Shown piece by piece: positions 1-11,100 of a DNA stretch of 64,000 nucleotides. The notes under the pieces were generated by a model. It searched no databases and was not told the DNA's origin. It saw only the letters and a list, made by a program, of their open reading frames with translations. The stretch is taken from contig NC_089313.1 of NCBI RefSeq assembly GCF_036669915.1, positions 3,792,585 through 3,856,584 of the forward strand, read 5' to 3'. The stretch comes from Pocillopora verrucosa (Eukaryota; Cnidaria; Anthozoa; Scleractinia; Pocilloporidae). Made by a program: the position numbers and the translations under genes. Each line of letters opens with the position of its first letter. Within the stretch, counting starts at the first letter, position 1.

Positions 1-3000
1 CCGTCCATCTGGGTGAGCTCTTAGATTCCTGGTCGTGCCTGAAATTCATCAGATATTGCCACGTTCTCCGTAGTCGCTGTTCATGCTAAAAAAACAATCA
101 ACGTATTTGCAAGTTTGAAAATCTCATTTCCCTTTGAGGACATTTTTTTTGGGGAAAATACTGATTCCATATAAAGGAAAGAGGGAGAAACCGCCTCAAT
201 CTTATATTGAAGCAAATTAGTACGCATGTGCATTGGGTGTTACATGTATGATAAATCCGTACCCAATTAAATCAAAACAAAGATACAACAGGAACTCTTT
301 AAAAAAAATGGAAGCAAACGGTGTGAACTAAGGGGGGTGAAGTGAGGGGGTGAAGTGAGTGGCCGAGTCGAGTTTGGATTTTGTTTTGAAACTGAGCTTT
401 TAGCTGGGGAAGATGAGTTTCCTCGACCAATCACGAAGCGGTTTAGAACAAATCGAAGAAATAAAGAGTTTCTTTCTGACGTAAACATGGATCAATCTAA
501 ACCTCTAGTGCAAAAATTCGAGGCATTCAGTTTTTTACTTAATTCAGTTTCATCAGAAAAAGTTGATGTGGTGTAATGTGAATTGACCAAAAGCTGACGT
601 TTTGATTGTCAGTCTTAGAATCCTTTGTACGAGGGCCAATTCACATTATCGACTCAGTTGCTAAAACCAAATTATCGTGTCACATAACCAACCGACACTA
701 CACCACAGTTTCTTTAGAAACTTACTCCATTATTAATTCGTTAGTCTCCCAGGAGAATAATTTTTACCTTCGTAAAGAACTCTTTGTGAATGGCAGAGGA
801 ATCCATGAAAAATCCCATCACTTTTGTCGCAGTTGTCTGGATGCCCGAGATGAAAACACAATTCAGTCCATGTGCGAGACAATGACACAAGAGACACCGG
901 AAAAAAAATTCAATCGTTTTTTTTAGCTTTCCATCCTGGCAAGGAATGTTTTCAGCATCCGTCAACAGGAAAAACGCAGGGACTTCGTCATCAACGTAAT
1001 CTTTCCATCTCTGTCCCCAAAGATTCACCATTAAGGTTTTTACGGTAAAATCTGTGTTGTGCTGGAGATGAAGAATAAGTGCTTCCCGAGCGAGCAGCAT
1101 GGACGGATTACCTCTCCAGATTATCTCCATGTCTTTGAAAAAAACGACGTGGAAAACGCCGCCTAGGGGAAGAATAAGTGTGGAATAACTTTTCAGCCTA
1201 GTGATAAATTAGTTATGTGTGTTTATCTAGCCGGAAAGTCCACCAATCGTAAAACCCAACATAAGGAAGAAAAACTCATACGACTTATAATTACGCAGGG
1301 AATCCTGCACCCCAAGGAGTTGCGATAATTTTTTTCTTTTTCGCTTTTGTCCTGTGGTAAAGAGGGAACTAAACTGAGGCTTGTAAGCATGATTTTTGAA
1401 TTTTTGAGAATTTAATTTTTTGAGGGCCCAAAACCTTTCGACCACCGGCTAGATGCGGTACGGCGGAGGTGTAGGAAACCCATGTGCATTCTTTTGGCAT
1501 ATGCCGTGATTAAAGCGTCCAATTGTCTTTCCACAAACCTTTCTCTGTAAACGTTTGCAAAAATCGCTCCGTTAAGTAGGCAAGATGCAGAAATTGTCCA
1601 CCGTTACTCCAATCCAAGCTTTCCTCGCCAAGAATTTCTAGCAGCAAGGAGTCGCCATCAATGAGGAAAATCTTTGCGTCTGAAAAGTCGGTCAGGATGT
1701 TGACAAACCTGTTTAGTATAGAACGAATAGTGAGTATTTCTTGCTTGTGGAAACAAATTTTCGTTCTCGTGCACGCTCGTTCCAAAATTAGAAAGAATTC
1801 ATAATCGATTAATTTACTTATTCGCTATTTAAACGATTTTCACACGCATTATATTTCCACTCTCCATTTTCTTCTTCTTCATTCATTCTTGTCATACCTC
1901 TTTCTATTTTGAAACTACTGATGAGGATCTTTAAAATGTATAAAGAATAACAAGGCCAGACCACAACACTGGGAGCTACGTTCCCTACGCTCTGCGAGAA
2001 GTGAGTGGGCTTTCTGACGTCCCCTGCTAACCAGCCCGGGAAAGATGCGGGAGACGGAGCTCATGACTTATCGTCCTTATCCATGAAGACTAAAATGTCT
2101 AACCATTTGCAGATGTCATACAAAAGGCAGCACATTCTCTTCAGTTATTTTAAGACCCTGAGTATTGATCCGGTCTGGGGCTTGAGCCGTGGATCTTCCG
2201 CACGGCATTTGGGCGCTCTGCAACATAAGCTGACCAAGCGCAGTCTGATCTGTATACTAACTTGGTATTCACTCCTCGGCCATAAAAAGTCTTTCTGACC
2301 AAACGCATAACGTTGGAGAGGTTAGGCGGAAATTTATGAGGTTTTTCATTCTTGTCAACGCCTATCCCAGGTAACTCTTCTGGTCTTCCACCTACGTCAA
2401 TCAGATAGGTTGGTGTAACTAAATGTTTTATAATCATCTCAATAGTTTAATTATTCTCCTTGTCGACTTGAGTACAGAGTCCCACAGCACGGCTTCTCCA
2501 GTGATATCGTTCAAAAAATGCTTTGTAATAGAACTAAATTCTTTTCCATCACTTTATAATAAGTAGAGTAGCGATTATTTTCCCAAAAACTAGGGCAATC
2601 ATCTAATGAAGGACGCAGAATATGCCTCATTATTTTCTTTGTGCTTGTTTGGGGCGGAAAAGGTTAGCTAGCGAAAAGATGATTTGAGCCAAGTCTGTTT
2701 ACCTTCATTCAGCTGCACTGGCTCTTTAGCAGATTGTCCTTCCTCATCCTCGTCACTTTGCTCTTCGTCTATATCTTCCAGTTGAAATTCTTCTTCTTCG
2801 TCGTCACTGTCAGCTTTATCAATAATAAAAAATTAGATTTCTACGCAAGTGACACTTTCAAAAAAAGGTTTGTGTGCAAGGAATGAGACCGCACGAAACG
2901 TATTATTTCATTATTACCATTAGATTGTTATTTGTAGTAGAGAAGTCCATCATGTGTGGCGAGACCACATTTTAGTTGGCCCTTGCAACTGAGATGAACC

Positions 3001-3797
3001 GCGTTTTCAAAAACGAAGTACACTTTTATGATGTTTACATGGATTGTTAGGGCTGAAAATGTTGAAAATTGTGCAAAGGTTTCAGTATATGATGTTGTGT
3101 TATATCTTTATCTTTATTCTAATGAAAGATTGATAGAAAGCCGAGACATGTTTCAACCAACAGTTATTTGATAAAGGAAATAGGCCGCATCTCCATTCGA
3201 TTACCTACACTCTAAATGAACAATCATTGTATGAGGCTGTTGTGATATCCAGAATAATCAAGGTCGAGGCATGGGTTATCAGCCCAAGCCTTATCACAAA
3301 AACCGAATTTAACAAAAAAAAAATGGTGACGATAATTTACTTGTAAAAATATACAAATCAGCAAGCAACACGGCGGGCGAACTTGACATAGTTACCCTCA
3401 GAAATCATGCACCGCGGTCATACATGACATGATTATCCGTGAACTTCGGTGTCATTGACATGATTATTGTATAATCTGCAGTTAGATGACGTCCCAGGCG
3501 CAGTTTCAAAATTCACTGTACGCTTTCGGTCAATCAGAGAAGAGATATTGAGTTGAATGTATATAATACCCATAATTGAGGCACTAAACAAACTCAGTTC
3601 TAAAATCGTTAGCGTTCCAATGATACTACAACAGAGAACAACTTCTTAATTTTCTTACAAAGGTTCTCAACATCGTCATCTTCACTTGAGTCCTCAGTGA
3701 CATCGTCGCTACCACTTTCACCATCACTTGAGTCAAACACAGGGTCATCAGAGTCCTGATCAGATGTTGAATCGTAATCTTCGCTTCCCTCCGCCAT
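1..3797 (-). CDS. DDX60-like RNA helicase, N-terminal part (gene continues beyond base 1)
   Basis: Six exons read on the minus strand: 3797-3659, 2813-2703, 2418-2258, 1743-1539, 1162-768 and 85-1 (open at the window edge). All joins are in phase with GT-AG borders, giving about 365 residues. The start ATG at 3797 has a good context. Exons 1-2 encode a very acidic Asp/Glu/Ser-rich stretch. Exons 4-5 carry the recognisable part: FLIDGDSLLLE, then HVVFFKD and REALILHLQ, which match the PIN-like N-terminal region of DDX60-type Ski2-family helicases. The helicase core would lie outside the window. In vertebrates DDX60 is an interferon-inducible cytosolic factor in antiviral RNA sensing; a similar role here is inference. 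Exon 3 has no match I recognise and was placed by phase alone. A SINE sits in intron 3. A possible 5' untranslated exon ends at a strong donor near 4220. Confidence 0.72.
1957..2257 (-). mobile_element. tRNA-derived SINE
   Basis: On the minus strand a degraded tRNA-like head (A-box-like TGGTCAGCTTATGTTGCAGA near 2235, B-box-like segment near 2190) is followed by a body ending in a GGGAGCTACG-type segment near 1975. The layout looks like a common anthozoan SINE; the family assignment is from memory. It lies in an intron of the DDX60-like gene, directly next to the predicted end of exon 3. Confidence 0.5.
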
Positions 3798-5500
3798 CCT
3801 GCGTGTAAATTTAATATTGAATTTATTCTGCTGAATTACAACCTGACCGAACATTTGTCGAACTTAGCTATTGTCAGCACGATAGTACTTGCGTTTCCTC
3901 CCCTTAAAGGCAAATTTTGAAAACTGACAGCTTGCAAAGACTCAAAAGCTACATAGACTGCACGGCTTCCGTTGCCGAACGTGATGTCACATAAAATTGA
4001 ACAAACTAATTCTTTGCTCCTATCGATAACATTGAGTTCGTCCAGTTCATTGTCTGTGATAGTTTACGCGAGGTTTTTTGGAAATTACAAAAGGCAAAAT
4101 GTTCCAATATTTTCCTGAACGGCGAAAAATTGTTTGCTTCGAGACAAAATTACAAATTCCTAACAACTAAACTCTATAAAACACAGCAGCTCTTATTGCA
4201 AAGAAAAACAAAAAACTTACCTAGGGGGAGACCGGTGTGACAGCTACCGTTATTTAGCCATTTAACTCCTGGAAGTAATTAACAATTAACTTCTCCGTAT
4301 AATATCTAAACATTATCTAGCAAACAGGTCATGAAAATATTCATACTTATCAGGTCAAAGTTATCTCGATCTGACACCAAATTCTCGTAACTTATTTACA
4401 AAGAAATGTGTAGCATCTAGAGGGGAGAATTAACAATCAGATCTTGGGGGTTAGGGTTGAGACAGAAAATGCCAAGAAAACAGAGGACCTCTTAGTCGTT
4501 TATATCGAAATAATAAGTGGCAACTCCGTGAAAGAGCAAAATTATGATGATAATGATAACGAGAGCTTTTCTATTACATGTTACCAACGATTTTTTTAAA
4601 CTTTCTATTAACAGAAAGCAAACTATTGCTTGGAACCTTCTCTATGAATTAATTTAACCCTAGAGACTGAAGTCAATTTTAAGCACTTTTAACTGAAACG
4701 TCATAAGAGGAAAGATGTCACCAAAAAAACAACTTCCTTTCTTTAAATTGCATGTTAAAGCAAGGCTTATTTTTGAAAATAAATATCAAGTTTTATGTAA
4801 GCTGTTTTATTTTTTATATGAAAAGTTTTTGAACTTAATATTGCCTCCTAAAGCATTTGTCATAAGTAATAAAAGGAGAGAATGAGTTCAACACGTAGAG
4901 TTCACGTGACTTTTAAGAAGTAAACAAAAGGAATGTGTTTATGTCTGTCTTGCTTTTCACCAATTTGAAAATACAACTCGAGCGCGATATAATCAGCGTT
5001 TCTTCCGTCATTTTCAACAGTACAAAAGTGATAAGTTTTGTCCATCAAGGAAGACGAGAAACATATTTCAATTAAGGATCGTCGACCGTTCATTCAACTA
5101 ACCGCGGAACAGATCAAAACATGGGCGAATTTCGTTTTTAAACTTAAAGGATTAATACTCCTTTTAAGGTTTTAAAGCTAGAGAAATCGCTCAGCATGTT
5201 GTAGATGCTTTTTTTTTTATTGTCAATAGCTCTTGTTATCTTATCTAAGAGGGAAACGTTGCCATAAATCAACTGTTCTCACAAATTTCACTAGCACTTG
5301 TTCTTGTACAAATCGCTGCCGCCATATTGTCCTTAGTTTAGAGCAGACTTGAAACGAGACTTAAGCGTGTTATTTTTGATCATCACAACCTTCCGTCAAT
5401 CACAGGTTTCATTCAGGAACACCGAATACAAATCGGGAAGATGTATCGAGAACAATAAAAACCAGGCAAATTACCGTGTTTTAAATGTTACAAAGCTTAC
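3798..5500. other. Intergenic region upstream of the DDX60-like gene
   Basis: No supported gene. It should contain the promoter and 5' untranslated region of the DDX60-like gene; a strong minus-strand donor (GTAAGT) near 4220 could end a non-coding first exon. A dispersed repeat lies at about 4253-4460. The open frame at 4902-5093 has a stop directly upstream and no splice signals. Confidence 0.5.
4253..4460. repeat. Dispersed non-autonomous repeat, copy 1
   Basis: Starts with a TTTAACTCCTGG-like end and finishes at a GGGGTTAGGGTT-like end. It resembles segments near 11975, 14385, 20565, 25340 and 54500, which also run between TTAACCCTTT-type and GAGTTAAAGG-type ends. Probably a MITE-like family; similarity was judged by eye. 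Confidence 0.35.
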
Positions 5501-5687
5501 CTGAGAAGCAGCTTCGTCGAAGTCTGAAAGCCTATCGGCCTTCAAAGCCTCGTGTCTATCGAATAATGATGTCTTAACCTTTTTTAATTCAATCTTTCGC
5601 TTTCTAACAAAGCGGCGAATTTTCGTAGGAATTTGAATACCACACGTCCACCAGAAAGTGAAGTCAGAAGAACGACCATCACAAAGA
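5501..5687 (-). CDS. Orphan internal exon of an unidentified gene
   Basis: A 187-bp open segment is bounded by a good acceptor (TTTTTGTTTCAG before 5687) and a good donor (CAG|GTAAGC after 5501). It encodes 62 residues: a short Trp/Cys-containing part (FTFWWTCGIQIP) followed by a strongly basic, then mixed-charge helix-prone tail (RRFVRKRKIELKK). Entry is in phase 2 and exit in phase 0. I found no convincing partner exon on this strand, and its phase does not fit the DDX60-like start exon. It could belong to a separate gene lying between the DDX60-like gene and the membrane protein, or to a decayed one. Function unknown. Confidence 0.35.
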
Positions 5688-6383
5688 CTGAAACAAAAAC
5701 TATTAATTTTAATATACTGGAAGTTGATTTTCTGACAAATCAACTTCCAATCTCGAGCCTAGGTTGACAAGCTGCCAAAATGACCCTCGAGATTGGTTGG
5801 CTTCCCGTTTGCAAATCATGTCACGCTCCCCAGTCATGGTCACACAAGTCTAATAAAATAAAACTGCATGTAATTGCCCTATGTGGATATATTTGATTTT
5901 GACTGCGCGATTACAGCGATATCGACTTGACATATTTCTATATATTATTGTGGCGCTACTCGCTGCCTCTTTTTGTACTTCATTGCAGACATGACAGTAT
6001 AAATGAGGAAGACGTATACGCGCTGTTTGTAATTACAACCTTACAACATTTTGCTATTTCCAAAATGACTTGATATTCCTTGAATCTCAGGGTGATCATT
6101 TTTTGTTCGAAGCTAAGAGTTTGAAGTCACAATTTGTATCATTACTCATTCGAAATAAGATCATGAGAGAATTTCCATACATCAACTTAATACAGCGAAA
6201 TCCGCAACTGTCACACTGACCAAAACAAAGGCGTGGTATCGGGAAGACCCTTCTCCCTTTCATAGTATTTCAGCTACAAAGCCTTCCGTTGAGAGACTTC
6301 CTTTTTGAAAATAGATATATTTTAATGTTTTTTTTATATTTGTAATTGATTGGAAATGAGACGAAAAGAAACTAGATGAATGT

Positions 6384-6498
6384 CGGTATCTGAGCAATTG
6401 TGCACCTACCCATCCCCTAATCCAACAGCAGTTGACTGATAACAAATTTGGGTTAATGTTGGGCAAGGGGAGGGGTAGGTGCGCGGTTTCTCCGATAC
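6384..6498. mobile_element. Foldback MITE-like hairpin
   Basis: About 115 bp that folds on itself over nearly its whole length. The left arm contains GCACCTACCCATCCCCTAAT and the right arm GGGGAGGGGTAGGTGC; the outer ends are GTATCTGAGCA and its imperfect complement. The loop contains TTGACTGATAACAAATTTGG. No coding capacity. The layout is that of a non-autonomous DNA transposon. Confidence 0.6.
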
Positions 6499-6855
6499 TG
6501 AATTTGCACTCGTGATTGAAGATTCCAAGTGTATTTATCTTCATGCCTCTACAATTGAAACTCTGTTAGTTCATTCGCTTTATATAGGCAAATCTGATGC
6601 GTAAGCTTTTCATTATTTGCCACAGCGATTTATTGTTGATAACCAGGTTATGGTTACTTGGCGAAGCGACTGACGTAATTGCATGCTTGCTTGCACACTG
6701 CCATGTGAAAAAATTGTTACAACGAAAGTCTTGCCTACCGAGGCGTATGTTTAGTATTGCTGTACGTTACGTTCAATGCGCACCAAATATAATACTGTGC
6801 TCAGCAAAATGTTTCAGATGAAATCAGTGCACTTTATTCTAATCATTTGCAACCA

Positions 6856-7350
6856 GAGATATAGATGAAAACAAACGGTACAGTATATCAACATGTAGAT
6901 GTCACGGAAATGTGACTTGAATTCAACAGCAAATTAAATTAATTAAATCTCACAACTGTTCTCGTCAACGAGCTGTTTGTAAACTAGCTTCCCTTGAAGA
7001 CTATTTTGAATGTTGCGAATGCCTGCTTCAGCAAATGAAAAACCTCCATCTACAGGGAGATTATATTTTCATTAACATATCCATAAAAAGCGAGAAACAA
7101 CATTTGAAACTAAATATATAGATGAAAACAAACGGAATAAACATGAACATACATGCCACGGAAATGTGCTCATTCTGATATATTCCGCTTTGTCTTGAGA
7201 CTTGAATTCGATAGCAAATTATATCCCACAACTGTTCTCGTCAATAAAAAAACTAGCTTCCCTTGAAGACTATTTTGAACGTTGCGGATACCTGCTTCAG
7301 TAACTAAAAACCGTCATCTACAGGGAGATTGTGTTTACGTTAACATATCC
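6856..7350. repeat. Direct tandem duplication, two units of about 260 bp
   Basis: Unit 1 (about 6856-7090) and unit 2 (about 7116-7350) share long segments in the same order, for example ATAGATGAAAACAAACGG, CTAGCTTCCCTTGAAGACTA and CATCTACAGGGAGATT. They differ by scattered substitutions and short indels. Non-coding. Confidence 0.75.
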
Positions 7351-7477
7351 ATTCAAATTACAAACGTTACGGTGTTTACGAGAGGTTGCATCAAAATAAC
7401 GTCACGTTTTTTTTTTTGTCATGCAACGACCCACAGATTTACAACTTTTTATGCAAGCATAAAGTTAACCAGATTGT

Positions 7478-10400
7478 TCAAGACAATATTGGTGAAATTT
7501 CTGCGATTTCCTGCTCTCCTCCGTCGTTATTTTCATTTGGATTTGGTCTGATGAGTTCCTTCCAAGGAAGGTATAACACGAGAAAGCTGGTAGATGACAC
7601 AACAAGTATTATCTGTATGCTCAAGACCCAGATGTCCGACTTAAAGTCAATACTTACATGGATGACGTTTGAAGCTATTAGAAGCATCAAAACGCTCACT
7701 AGTATCAACACAATCATTGTGCTCCATTGTATTCCTTTCAGAACTCTTGTTGTTTTAACCATAAGAATTCCACTAGTGACCACATTAAAGGCAAACAAGA
7801 AAAGCTTGAATGCTCCATAGCTTGCACCTGTGGCCACTCCAATATCGACAACAAGTTTGTAGCAGACAACCGGGATGGTCCCATTCTGAACGGCAGGACT
7901 ACTGCAGTTCACAGAATCGTGTGGCCCAACTTTTCCTGCGATGCGTGCGTAGCAAACCCTTGTTGTGTCGTTTTCATCGCAGCTATGGCTTACCTCGAGC
8001 AGAAGAAGCTGCCAAAACATGGTCCCCACAACATAGGCTAACATAACAAGCGACAACGAAAACCCGTTTAAAGTCTTTGACAAGGTTTCTTTATCGGCCG
8101 CTAAATCAATGCCTTTTAACAGAAACACTGTCTCTCCGGAACCATCAGCCTTCTGCTCCTCTTTGAAAATGTCGCTGAACACGTTTTTAAGGACGAAGCG
8201 CTGGATACTTCTGGCATGGTTCTTAAAGAATAACCATATAAGCAAAAGGGCAATCAGCACAGAGAGTGTAACGAGAAGGAAAGGTGTCAATATGAGAAAC
8301 GTAATGTAATCAGTCGGCCCCCACATGACAGAATACCATGAGGTACGCGCTACACGTTTCAATGAATGGCTTGATGAATGAACCTCGTTGAATATGATTA
8401 TGCAAACCTCGTTTCGATTGAATCCCTGCAAACCGTATCGGAGGGATATTACTCGCTGAGTGTGGTGAGCTACTGAGTCAAGATACCATGCGTTAAAACT
8501 TTAATGTTACGTTTATCACCGACGCAAGGAACTCTCTTTGTAGTATTGGACAACGCAGAAAAGGGAATAAAGAAATTTTACGAAAGGTGTTGAAATACAA
8601 GATAACACTTGAACCCGAGACAAACAAACAGAAGAAAATGATGCACTACTGTCGGCTTAGATAAAAGTGTCGAGTAATCTTGTCCTCAGGTTAAACGTTT
8701 GCAAGATAAAGACGCAAAGTGGAAGGCATGTCGTCGGTGCAAGGTAATAAAAGAAAAATCAGTGCTCTTCTTCACGCTTGAATTCTTTGTAGGGAGCCGA
8801 ATCGCCCTCAAGCAAAACTGGAATGTCAGCTTGTCAAAGGAACGATATGCAATATGTTAGCCGTTGGAGTACTGTCAATCATTAGTCAGAATAGAAATCC
8901 GGCTCTACAAATAAGCAAATTCAAATAACCATTGCTCTAAATGCTCAGTGATAAAGCCAGTCCGACGGAAAAGTGTCACTCATTTTATGGAAGAAATTCC
9001 TTCTTCTCTCGCCAAAATTTTCATTTTCACAGATAAATCATCACTCAAAAGACTTAAATGATATAGAAATCGGAGACAATCGAAATGGAATCTTTAATTA
9101 AGATTATAAACAACCTCAGGCTGAGAAGACAAAATTGTGAGTAAACGATCTTTTGTGCATGAAACAAGCTTTGTATGTTGGAAAGCTTTAACGATTTTGT
9201 GCTTTAAGGTTAGAATGAAGCTACATTTTGTTGAAAACTGTCAATTTTGTTTTGTTTCGCGATAATTGCTACGCTCTGCAGATCAAGGTTCTCAAATGAC
9301 TGAATGACTGGAATGACCGGCTTGTCGAATATTTTTCAGAAATTTTAATAAATTGAGGCAAGCTATTCCATTCAAAACTATCATATGTCGAGGAGAAACT
9401 GCTAGGCGATCCTGGGAAGATTTAACACTTTCATGTCTAACGCTCGTTTTACGCTGGGCTAAGGATCAACATCCGTGATTTCATTCAGAAGCCAACTTCA
9501 ATTGCGTTACATAGGGAAGGATATCCTGGTCAGGAATCCGCCAACTGTTGTGAACAATGCACAAGTTCAACTTCAAAAAGGGAACTACCACCATCCTTCA
9601 TCACGAAGAGGGCCAATTATGCAGACTCCAGCACGGAATCTGCTGTACTTTACTAATAAAGTTCTTTGCACGGCGTATATGGTATTCTAATGACAATATA
9701 CAACAAAAATGTGCACAAAATGCAACAATATAGTGTCGGAATGACCACCTACCTCGTTTTCAGTACGAGGGTTACTTATAATTTATGAACCTTTCCATCA
9801 CTTCGCTACAAACCTTTGCGTGGGCTTAACTACCATTAACAGCTCAAGATATCATCATGAATTTAAACTTGTATGGTCTTCTCACCGCATCACCACCTTT
9901 CTCGTTACTTTGATTCCCCCTATGAACTGCAGGCGCTGCTGTTCGAAATGGAACCATACACGTAATTCGTTACAAGATCGTTTTCAATTTTGGAGTTGCC
10001 ATTGGTGCAAGCTATGGAGCATTCAAGCTTTCTTTGTTGGATGTTAATTTGGGCGCAATCGGATTGTTGATGATTGCAAATCCAAAAAATTTAAGGGCGA
10101 CACAATTCGTTGTCGGATTTCTGTTTGTTACCGGGGCTATTTCGATGATAGCTGTCAGAGCCATCATTCCTTCGGTTGCTATCTTTTTGTCAAATGACCT
10201 AACTACTTTCTTCTAGAGCAAGCAAGCGGCTTCATGTGCCTTATTCCCTAGAACAACCTTATCGTGCTGAATATCGCAAATATTGACGCGAAATACATAA
10301 GCTTAGAAATCTTGCTACAAATACAGACGCAAGCTAAACGGTATTGTTTTGTCTACTGTGTAAAGCGTAATTAGCATATTTTGTGTTTACATTTAACAAA

Positions 10401-11013
10401 GACATCATGCAGATGCTAGTCATTCGTATTTGGACAGTGTACAAGTCGTATCGAATAAAACTCGCTTCTTCGGCATTATACCTCGATGTGTCCTAACTGT
10501 CAAAAATCATAGAACCAACGGGAACACTGAAAGTCAGATCTGTCGCGTAGAAGTGGGATCTTTGAAAAACCGCGCGCACGGCATGATCCAAGCATCGGAA
10601 GCGAACAATTTCGGCGGAATGTATTCAAAACGTGCAAGCAAAGATGCATTGGCAGTTTTTTTGAAAACGACTGTCTGTATCATCTTATACGTATGGGGTC
10701 AGAGAGATTTCTGTCAATAAAAAAAGTTTCAAGGGAAGACTGTCTATCAGTTATCTCCAATGTAATTATTTCGAGTTTTAATTCAACAGCCGAGAAGTAC
10801 CTTTGCAGTAAAACTCATAAATTCGCCAACAGCAAAAATATTTAAGCAATGTGTTTATGTTTTCAAGAAAAGTGAGCCATGGGTTAGGAAACAAGACTGA
10901 ATAATCTCTTAGTACAAACGAATTAGCGTCGTCAACTAAAAAAGGGTATCAACGATGGTCTATCAAAGAACGTTACTTGAACACTTACCACATCTGAATC
11001 CATAGCCATCCAT
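7478..11013 (-). CDS. Predicted five-pass membrane protein, unknown function
   Basis: Proposed two-exon model: a 25-bp first coding exon 11013-10989 (MDGYGFRC, donor GTAAGT) joined to 8472-7478. The phases match and the sum is 1020 nt (339 residues). A shorter protein starting within the second exon cannot be excluded. The chain has a strongly hydrophobic segment at about residues 63-88, a charged cytosolic-looking stretch, a second membrane segment, a loop with four cysteines and Asn-linked sites (NDT, NCS, NGT), then three more membrane segments and a polar tail. I do not recognise the family. A GTAAGT hexamer inside the frame near 7655 could be an alternative donor. The intron (8473-10988) has no other supported gene but holds an inverted, broken copy of part of this gene. 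Its start is 88 bp from that of bleomycin hydrolase on the opposite strand. Confidence 0.55.
9926..10216 (+). pseudogene. Inverted, frameshifted fragment of the membrane-protein gene
   Basis: The plus strand encodes NGTIHVIRYK...GASYGAFKLSLL, clearly related to NGTIPVVCYK...GASYGAFKLFLF of the minus-strand gene at 7478-11013, and similarity continues through the next membrane segment. Homology at the DNA level begins at GAACTGCAG, after which a 2-nt deletion shifts the frame. The copy stops at 10214-10216, before the last membrane segment. No start or upstream exon is visible. It lies within the intron of its intact relative, in opposite orientation, which fits a decayed partial duplicate. 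Confidence 0.65.
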
Positions 11014-11100
11014 TACCAGTCTTCTTTGGAGCCTTTTTGACACGGCTGCAGAGGACTGGAAAAGGCTGGAGACAAAATAAGTTTTTCTTGAGATCTTAAC
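11014..11100. promoter_or_regulatory. Probable bidirectional promoter
   Basis: Only 87 bp separate the ATG of bleomycin hydrolase (plus strand) from the proposed ATG of the membrane protein (minus strand, GTAAGT donor 25 bp later). Both 5' ends must therefore lie in or overlap this stretch. No TATA box is evident. It depends on the tiny first exon of the minus-strand gene being real. Confidence 0.4.

Larger units (their letters stand above)
5688..7477. other. Intergenic region with a hairpin element and a tandem duplication
   Basis: No supported gene. It holds a foldback element (6384-6498) and a roughly 260-bp tandem duplication (6856-7350), listed separately. The latter ends shortly before the stop codon of the minus-strand membrane-protein gene, so it may lie in that gene's 3' untranslated region. 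Confidence 0.5.

Noticed and set aside
1227-1445. 72-codon frame on the minus strand
   Set aside because: It lies in the intron between two phase-compatible exons of the DDX60-like gene and has no recognisable content.
2005-2298. 97-codon plus-strand frame
   Set aside because: It lies within the SINE at 1957-2257 and opposite DDX60-like exon 3.
4902-5093. Possible terminal exon on the minus strand
   Set aside because: A stop lies directly before the ATG and no acceptor falls within the frame; nothing supports translation.
7727-8046. Plus-strand frames inside the membrane-protein exon
   Set aside because: Shadows of the minus-strand coding exon, whose frame is longer and shows membrane segments and a homologous copy.
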